Part shown: piece after piece, positions 27,401 to 36,400 of the stretch
How the letters are laid out: each line of letters starts with the position of its first letter
How positions within the stretch are numbered: position 1 is the first letter of the stretch
NCBI GenBank assembly: GCA_013399305.1
Contig: VXAI01000479.1
Location: 244,674 to 308,673, forward strand
Length of the DNA: 64,000 nucleotides
Direction: 5' to 3'
Source of the DNA: Rostratula benghalensis
Lineage: Eukaryota; Chordata; Aves; Charadriiformes; Rostratulidae
The notes under the pieces: generated by a model
Seen by the model: the letters and a program-made list of their open reading frames with translations, nothing else
Database searches by the model: none
Told to the model about the DNA's origin: nothing
Position numbers and translations under genes: made by a program

Positions 27401-30400
27401 GGCCACAAATGCAGAAAAGCACTAGAAGTTTAAATAAGGCATGAAAGGTTTGCTGTTTCCAATTCCCTTTTTTTTTTTTTTCTCTTTTCTTCTCTCCAAT
27501 GCTTACAAAAACAAGGGGAGCGCCGTGGACAAAACACCACTCAGTCCTCAGGCACTAGGGATAGAGGGCAGGGATGGCAGTGCCTTGGGAAAGACACAGC
27601 AGCCCCCCAGGGATGGCTCTGAGCTGGCAGAGGAGGTAAAGCCTGAGATGCAAGGGAATTTCAGAGAGCAACCACCAAAAGGAAGATGTGAGTGAAGTCA
27701 CAGAAACACACCATCGTCAGATGACGCGCTTGGCCGGAGCGGTGACAACCGCCCGCTGCCCGTCCCTGCCTGCTCAGCCTCCCCGAGTGAGTCAGTGCTT
27801 CCCTGCAACGAGGTGGCTTTGCAGCATTTCCCTTGTAGCCGTGTCCCCAACTGTTGCACAACCCCCAAACCTCACGCTGAGCCCCGCTGGAGTTGGCCCT
27901 GTGCTGAATTTCACTGCCTGAGGTACCCTAAGGTGCCAGCCAGCCTGGAGGGCTCTGAAGAGAAGCCTCACGCTAACCTTCAGAAGCAAATAAAGCCAAC
28001 CCCATCTGCCAGGTGTTTTTAGGGTATCCATCAGGTCAGGAGAACCTCAGAAAGCCCTAAGAAGCTACTTTCACCACCAACCCTCAACACCTGCTTTAAG
28101 ACACCACCCCCCCCAAGATTGGTTTGGTGATTGAAGAACGCTTCCTCCTGAGGGAAGCGTGAAATAAGCTCAAAGCCCAACCTCAAAACCATCTGCAGCT
28201 GGGAATGCACTTCTCCAAAAAGGCTGTCAGGGGCTCAAATTAGACCATCAGGAAAGAGAAACAAGGAAATTGTGGCCAGCTGTACCAGTCACAGCTCAAA
28301 AGGGAGTTTCTCCCCTCACAAAGAGGGGACAATTGAGAGTCAATTTTGATTTTTCATCTAGGGAAATGTCAAAAGCTCTTCTCCCCCCTGCCATCAGAAG
28401 TAGTGGCGCCCCAAAAGCTCAGTGTGAGATAATGCTCTTGGAGTTGAGCCATGTGATGGAGAGACACCTGCTTTGCAAGCTTAGAACCTGGCCAAAACAG
28501 AACAGCGTTTACCTGGGGGCTTCTGCCAAGCCTGGCACCCCCGCAGGCACGCTGCTGGGGACTGTGCTGGAGGGCTCTTCTAAAGGAAAGTTCCATTTCT
28601 TCTCTTTCAATTCAACAGCTCTTTGAAAAATTGCCAAATCCCTGCTCTTCTCTAGCATCAGCTGCTGCTGCCCACCCGCTGGCTACCTTATCTCACCAGC
28701 TTTGTCTTACCATAGACTCCCTTCCCCAGGAGTTGCAGGAACCGACTGACTGCTGTCACCATCTCAGCCTTGTTCAAGTCCAGAAGGGAGACAACCTGGA
28801 AGTCCAGCTGCTCCAGAAGAAGGCTCAGCTCAAACACATCTGTGACAGGAGCCATCAGGTTGGGGTGATGCTGGTAGTGGTTGTTGCCCACCAGAAGTGC
28901 TATCTTGCCTGTAGCTAAGGGAAACACCGACCAATGAAGCTGTAAATGCTCAGCAGGAGGCAAGGTCTCACCTCCTTCAGTTGAGTGAGGATTAGGGAAA
29001 GCTTTTCTGATGTCTAGGCAGGAAGGTTGGAGCCTACGCTGCTGCATGGCTGAAGTGCCCCCCACACAAGCCCTTGGCCACCTTTGGCAAAATCCACAGA
29101 CCAGCATTTTGAAAGAAAGACTTGAGAGGTTTTCCCTTGACCAGCAAAATCCCAGCAGCACAGGAGGATCCGTGCTACCAAGGTTATTTGTCACCTGCCC
29201 TACGGTGACCGCAGGTCTTGCGTGCCAGCGGTGCCTGGGAGGAGGAGGAGGAGAGCCCCCTTCCTCCATGGGGCTGAAGGAGAGAAACCCTGGGCTCCTG
29301 CTTTCAGTTTATCCCCACCTCCCACTGCAGGAAAACCAGATTTACGGCAGTTGGTAGTGGAAGAGCTTTGCCCTGCTCTGAGGAGGTATTTCAAGGAAAG
29401 GAAAAGGTGTCACGTGAACTCATTTGGTGGGCACGGAGATCAAGGCTGGGTTACCCATGAGGAATAATCTGACTCCACGTGCTGAGTCCCATCAGGGCTT
29501 GGCAGGGAATGGGACTCATCCTTGTGCCTTGGAGGCCTGCTCCCAAAAGCAGAGAACCCAGGAGAGTGGGGGCATAAAGGCCTGAAGCAGTCCCTGCAGG
29601 AAAAGCAGTCCTACACCTTGCCCTCCCATCCACCCTGCAGCCTGGCTCTTAATTAAAGGCGTAATTGCTTGGGAAGAAAAGATGACAGTACTCACCAAAA
29701 AACTTTTCAGAGCGACATGTACCTGGAAAAGAAAGTGGGAGAGGGTCAGCCCCTGCCCAGTGCCAGCTCCCTCCCACCCCGGGTCTGAACCCTGCTCCTG
29801 CACACCCCAGCCACACAAAGCTGGATCAAACGCTGCAGAGCATCCCCACCAGCAACACACCTTGGGCAAGACCTTCACAGCCTAATTCCTAACCTTTAAA
29901 AAAAAAAACAAAACACCATCAACAAAAAAACAAAGACAAAAAACTCCAAAAAAACCTGGTCTGGTGATTTTTCTGGGGTAGGATTTCTGAAAATCCTGAG
30001 CAAGCTGGGAAGCAAAAGCTTGGAGCTGACTTGCCTGCTCCTTCATGGCAGCGATGGCGAAGGAAACGCCAACGACTCAAGATCAACGTAAGAGTCAAAA
30101 CAGAGAGGTTTTTCCCCGTGAGGGCAGAGGAAGCTGACTGTTTGCTTTTGGTTATGGGAATATTCCCAGAGCCTTTCACCACCCTGCTTTGCCTTTCCCT
30201 GCCTCTCAGCAGTTCCGGCTCAAAAAAACAGCCGCCCCAGCTGTGACTCACTTTCACAAGCTCCCCTGCCCGACCTCTTCCAGCCTCCTAAAATCATCAT
30301 TAGTCCCTAACATTTTCCCATTTAATGAAAACATTATTATAATAATAATAATAATAAAAAATTTGGTGCAAGAGAAAACTCTAAAGTCCTAGAGGCTCTA

Positions 30401-33400
30401 AAAGAAGAAACTACGGGTATGTTTTTAACTACATAAAGCTCACGGGTCTGGAAGACTTTTAGCACCTGAACCAGTGTTGTTAATACTCCAGGGATGCCTG
30501 GAAAGGCATCAGGAAAAATCCTTTTCTGCCTCTGACAGAGCTGCCTGTGGCACGTTAAAGCTGCCCAGCTGTGATGTTCTGAACCCAATTTAATCCTGGG
30601 CCCCTCTATCGCTGCCTCTCCCTGCCTGGATGCTGTTTCACCAGCTCCAAGGGGGCTGGGAGAGTGCTCTCTGGCTATAAAGGACCAGTCTGTGCTCTGG
30701 AACGATTTATAAAGCCAGCCTGAAAGGTGAGATGAGAGGTTTATGGCAGAGAAAAATCTCTAGATGGAGTAAAGAGCCAGCAAAGTGAGACTGTGTGATT
30801 CTCCTCTCGCAGCAGGGCAAAGGCAGAGGGCCAGGGAGGCCTGGAGCACCTTGGAGGCTCTGGGGACACAACTTCTCCTGGGCTGCCAGCCCGAGGGGCC
30901 TGAACCTTCCTGAAATGAGCACCATCCTTCCCAGCTCTAGGTGCCCAAGCTCACGGCTTCGTCTCAGAAAGGCTGTGAGTGAGTTTTAGCACAGGGCCCT
31001 GCTGCGATGTGGCCGGGGAGCCTTGGCGAGGCAGGAAAACCACAGCGAGCGCCTGAGAGCGCTTCAACCCGCTCCTACGGGGCGGATTCCCAACAGACTG
31101 CAGGACCCAGCAGCATCCCAGGCCACAGAACAGCCCACCACCACGGTTTGGGGGTTGGTTTGGGGTTTTTTCATTATTTTTTTTTGTCTTTTCACAGACA
31201 CCACTTCCCTTGCCACCCCCCACTCCCCGTTATCAAGGAATCCTATTTGTCACGGGGCTGAGGGGATGCCTGCGCCCACCGCTCGGCAGGGTCTGTGCAG
31301 AACTGCTGAGGTCATCGTGTCCAGTATATCCAGGGTGTGAGACTGTGCTCTGCAGGCTGCTCCTGTGACAGCCACCACAGGGGTGCCAGCACACTCCCGC
31401 TTCCCTGGAGAGCCCCACGCTCCCACCTTCAGCTCCCTGGAGAGCTGGCGTTTAAAACCACTGGTCTTTCTGCCAGGCACCAGGAGAGGTTTGGGGTGGA
31501 CCTGCTGGAAAGCACTTCTGAAGAGAAGGATCTGGGGGTCCTGGTAGATGGTCAACTCTCCATGAGCCAGCAATGTGCCCTTGTGGCCAAGAGGGCCAAT
31601 GGAATCCTGGGCTGCATAGGGAAGAGTGTGGCCAGTAGCATGAGGGAGGGCATTCTTCCCCTCTGCTCCCCACTGGTGAAGCCACAACTGGAATCCTGCC
31701 TCTGGTTCTGGGCTCCCCAGTTCAAGAGAGACAGGGAACTACTGGAGAGAGTCCAGCATAGGGCAACAAGGATGCTGGAGGGATTGGAGCATCTCCCTGC
31801 TGAGGAAAGGCTGAGAGAGCTGGGACTCTTTACCCTGGGGAAGAGAAGGCTGAGGGGAGGCCTTCTCGATGCTCCCAAGGATCTGAAGGGTGGGTTGGAG
31901 GAGGATGGAGCTGGACTCTTCTCAGTGGTTCCCAGAGACAGGAGGAGGGGCAATGGGCACAAGCTGGAACATGGGAAGTTCCATTGCAATATGAGGAGGA
32001 ACTTCTTGATGGTGAGGGTGTCAGAGCCCTGGCAGAGGCTGCCCAGGGAGGGTGTGGAGTCCCCTTCTCTGGAGACCTTCAAGCCCCAGCTGGATGCAGC
32101 CCTGAGTAACGAGCTCTAGATGGTCCCTAATGGACCTCTAGAGGTCCCTTCCAACTCTGACAATCCCGTGATTCTTTCTCTTAACAAAAAGGGGTGCAAG
32201 ATCCATCCAAGCTGCAGGAGATGTCCAAGCAACATCAGAGCCATGCATCCTACTTCTCCCAATCCCACACCCCGGAGCCCAGCTTCCCCTTGCACCCCTG
32301 AGCCGCAGGGGAAGGTGCCAGTGCTGGGCTCCCTGTTCCCCAGCCCAGCGCTTCCAGACAACAGCACTGAATTCCTGTCTGCCCTCCAGTTGTTTTTCAG
32401 GCTAGAAAGGGTGTTTTGCAGCAAAGCAGCCGTGGGTTGGCTCTGCTCACCTATGTGGACATCCACGGCGTTGGTCCAGTGCTCCCCGTGGCTGTTGGAG
32501 GCGCAGCAGAGGTACGTGCCAGAGTCACTGACCTTCGCCTGGGTGATCTAGACACACCAGAAGTGAAATCACATTATTCCTGGTGAAAAGGTGTGGTGCC
32601 CTGCTGACATCTGCCCAAGGCACCCGTGTTCCTGGAACAAAGAGCCTTTTTTTCTTGCTGAGACCTCATTCCTTGCCTCACAACGCTAAGAGATTTGCCA
32701 TGACTTTTGGCTTTCTAAGAAGCTCAGGAAGGCCACACGCTAAGGTCTGCTGCTGACCCCAGCTTCTACAGTGCAAGAATCCTCCACCCAAATGCCTTCC
32801 TTTTTTTCCCAGCAGCCCCCAAGCCCTGTGTCACCATCATACTCTGCCCCAAGGAGCCACACCAGGAAGGACAGTATGTGGCCAACATCAGAAGGTCACC
32901 TGCTTTTCCTCTTAGGTGAAATTTTCTAGATTTTTGGTCATGCCCATTGCTCTCTTCTGGCAAGTTTTCTACTCTTATCCACCTCTCTTGACATGGGCCA
33001 AGAATCAGCACAGTACCAGCTGGTGAGGACCTCTGTGGTTCTCCAGCCCAGGCTCTTGCTCAGAGAGGAACTAAACCCACCACTGGGTGAGGTTGGTCAT
33101 GGCTTTGTCTAATTGAGTGCTGAAAAACTCCACAAGCACAGAGGCCTTGCTGCATCCAGGGCAGCGGTACCCACCTCTAATGAATTCCTAATCCAGATGG
33201 ACCTTTCCCGGTGAAAAATGTGACCTGAGGCCACTGCCCCCTGTAATATCACCTACCCCTACTGAGGAGAGATTGGATCTCTTGTCTTCATTACCCTCCA
33301 CGGGATGCCCCAGAATGAAATCTGCCTTTCTTCCATCAAGAAGACAGCACCGGATGAGCTCCGGTCAGCGGCCCAAAACAAATCCAAAACCTTTTGCTGT

Positions 33401-36400
33401 CTCCCTGACTCTTTTCTGTGGGGACCAAGCACTTTTCCTTCTAGCTCTCCTGTGGGCACCCTGCTCTCCCACGGCTCCCTCGCTCTGCAGTCCCTGGCAT
33501 GGATGTACCATAGCTGTTCTTGTGCCACTGCTGCAGAAAGGCACGAGAGATCCGTCCCTTGATGCATCTATGAATTAGTTAGATCTCAGAGAAACGTCCA
33601 CAGCTTTGAAAGCAGCCCATAAAATGTATTCCCTCTTCAGTTGGAGCCCTTTGGTCAGATATCAAAGCAAGAGGGGTGCAGCAGAGAAAGAAGCTGAACA
33701 GGAGGCTGCTCCTCAAAGGCTGGAGAGACAGGGAGGAGGGGCAAGGAGAGATGGCTTTCTGCTGGCGAGTGGTTAATGGAGTTAAATCCAGCTGGTGTCC
33801 CATTACAAGTGGTTTCCCCCCCCAGGGTGGTACTGGGGCCTATCTCGTTTAATATCTTCACTGATGACTTAGATGAGGGGATTGAGTGTACCCTCAGTCA
33901 GTTTGCAGATGACACCAAGTTGGGAGGTAGTGTCGTTCTGCCCGAGGGTGGGGAAGCCCTTCAGAGGGATCTGGACAGGCTGGATTGTTGGGCTGAGGCC
34001 AAGGGGATGAGGTTCAACAAGGCCAAGTGCCAGGTCCTGCACTTGGGCCACAAGAACCCCATGCAACGCTACAGGCTTGGGGCAGAGTGGCTGGAAGAGG
34101 AAAAGGACCTGGGAGTGTTGGTTGATGCTTGGCTGAATGTGAGTGGACAGTGTGCCCAGGTGACCAAGAAGGCCAAAGACAGGTCTGGAGCACAAGTCTT
34201 ATGAGGAAGGGCTGAGGGAGCTGGGATTGTTCAGTCTGGAGAAGAGGAGGCTCAGGGGAGACCTCATCACACTCCACAACTCCCTGAAGGGAGGTTGTGA
34301 AGAGGAAGGGGTCGGCCTCTTCTCCCAGATAACTAATGGTAGGACTGGAGGGAATGGCCACAAGTTGCCCCAGGGGAGGTTTAGATTAGATGTCAGGAAA
34401 AACTTTTTCTTCCCAAGAGTGGTCAGGCACTGGGATGGCCTGCCCAGGGAGGTGGTAGAGCCACCATCCCTGGTGGTGTTCAAAAAGCCTCTGGAGGAGG
34501 TGCTATGAGACACGATTTAGGAGCTGAGTGGGTAGAACTGGTGACAGGAGGACAGTTGGACTGGATCTTGTAGGTCCTTTCCAACCTTGAGTTTCTATGA
34601 TTTCTATGATTCTATGAAACCCTGAGCCCTGACACGCATATACGAGCCTGTTTTCAGGACCGCCACCTGCCAAGGCCAAGATGAAAAGAACAGCATTTCC
34701 AGCAGTCTCTCCAGGGCTTCTGAGGCTCTCCCACCCCACCAGCCAGCAACAAGCTTCTCCCAACCACCCACCTCAGCAGCCAAAGTTTCTGAAGTATCAC
34801 AAGGCAACGTTACCCAGAGTTTTTTTTTCTTCTGTTGTTCCAGCAGGTTCCCGTTCCGGTACCACTGGTAGCTGGGGGCTGGGACCCCCATGGCAGCACA
34901 CTGCAGCTGCAGTGGCTTCCCCACCTCCACCCTCTGCTGGGTGGGGTTGAGGACGATGACCGGTTCTCCTCGCCAGAGCCGAGGGGGCAGGCCTGCGAAG
35001 AGGTGACACAGAATTAGCCCTCCCTCCTCAAAGGCAGAAAAAAAAAATGGTAATTCCTCCTCCCCCCCGGAAAAAAAAAAAACAAAAAAAAAACAGGACT
35101 CTGTGCCAGAAAAGTGAACTTTTTCCCCCTGCACCAGGAGATGCCATCCCCCAGGATGTCACAGCTGCCCCTTTCTGCTCTGGGAGCAGGGGATCCTTGA
35201 GAGCAACACCCGCCACCATAAATGACAAGCCAAAGCCCTGCCTCTGCCTTCCCAAACGTGACGCTCGGCCCTTTCCTGCCAAGGGCGCTGTCAACCTGAC
35301 GAGGTCAACCACACCTGGAGTTATTTTTGCCCAGCTTCGAGATAGCCAGGTTGCCTCTTCCAAATCCCTCTGGCTCAGGCAAAGAGGCAAACGCCCTGCC
35401 TAGCTCTGGGAAGCACGGGAGGAGCGATCAGCAGGAGGAGCAGGCACACGCAGCCGGGGCTACTGGGATGAGGACAGAGACCTGAACCACCCAGAGGATG
35501 GATGCAGGTGCCTGTCTAAGACCTGCAGGCTCACCCTGCCAGAGCAATCCTCCTGTGTTGTGATTTTCGAGCTGGAAGGAGACACTGACCCCAGGAATTG
35601 CCCAGGATGGCTCTTTCAAGGGCGGGGAAAGCATAAAGCATAGAAAAGCTAGAAGAGCCGCTGGCACCTCTGGCGACACACTGATGGACCTCCACCTTCA
35701 CCCAGTCGGAGAAGACAGCGTTTCTGTAGAGGTCGTTGATTCTGCAGGTGTAGAGCTGGGTCTGCTGGGCGGTGACGGGCAGATCTTGCTTGGTGGCACC
35801 GGGAACCTGGCAGCAGGCAGACTACAGGGAAAACACAGGCGGTGGGCAGCAAGTCCCCTCCACGTCACTTGTGGCAGAAGGCACCCCCAAGCCCCTCGTA
35901 AGAGCAGGAAAAGTGGAAATCCCCAGTTTCCTTCCCTCCTCCAGCCGCAGAAGGAGCTTTTCCATTGCAAGCCCCTTCCCAGCATCTCCAGAAGCCCTCG
36001 GTGGGCACACACACTGTAACACCCACCCCCCCCCGCTCCTTCTAGCCCCCTGCTTCCCAGGGCACGCTCTCTCCCTGCGGGCAGGGACCCAGCCTGCTGG
36101 CGTGCCCAAGGGCTACCACCCCTGCTCCCAGCCTTACCTGGTGCTGGCAGAACCACTGGTACTGCAGCGGGGTGCGTCCCTCGGCCCTGCACCGCAGGGT
36201 GAAGGAGTATCCCACGGGGACGGAGACGGACACCGGCTGCTCGGTGATGGCAATGGCTGCGGAGGAAGAAGGCAAGGGAGATGGAAACGAGCTGGTGGCC
36301 ACAGCCCAGGGGGCTCACTTCCAGCTGCTGGCCGGTGGCCGGGCACGCTGGGCTACTTAGAGGGGGTCCCCAGCACCCCTCCGGGGAGAAGATTTGGAAC

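Larger units (their letters stand above)
23139..28710 (-). other. Paracaspase intron, 5.6 kb
   Basis: Lies between the two protease-core exons. It holds one clear CR1, one doubtful one, T-rich and G-rich runs near 25252-25270 and 25543-25553, and a T run near 27469-27482. No additional exon recognised. Confidence 0.8.
29723..32450 (-). other. Paracaspase intron, 2.7 kb
   Basis: Contains an A/C-rich patch (29898-29956), an AAT microsatellite (30334-30357), T-rich sequence near 31160-31185 and one CR1. Confidence 0.75.

Noticed and set aside
33776..34204. Reverse-transcriptase-like frame as a possible endogenous retrovirus
   Set aside because: The FADD block and flanks are CR1 (non-LTR) type, with a CR1 tail; no LTRs, gag or envelope-like sequence were seen anywhere in the window.
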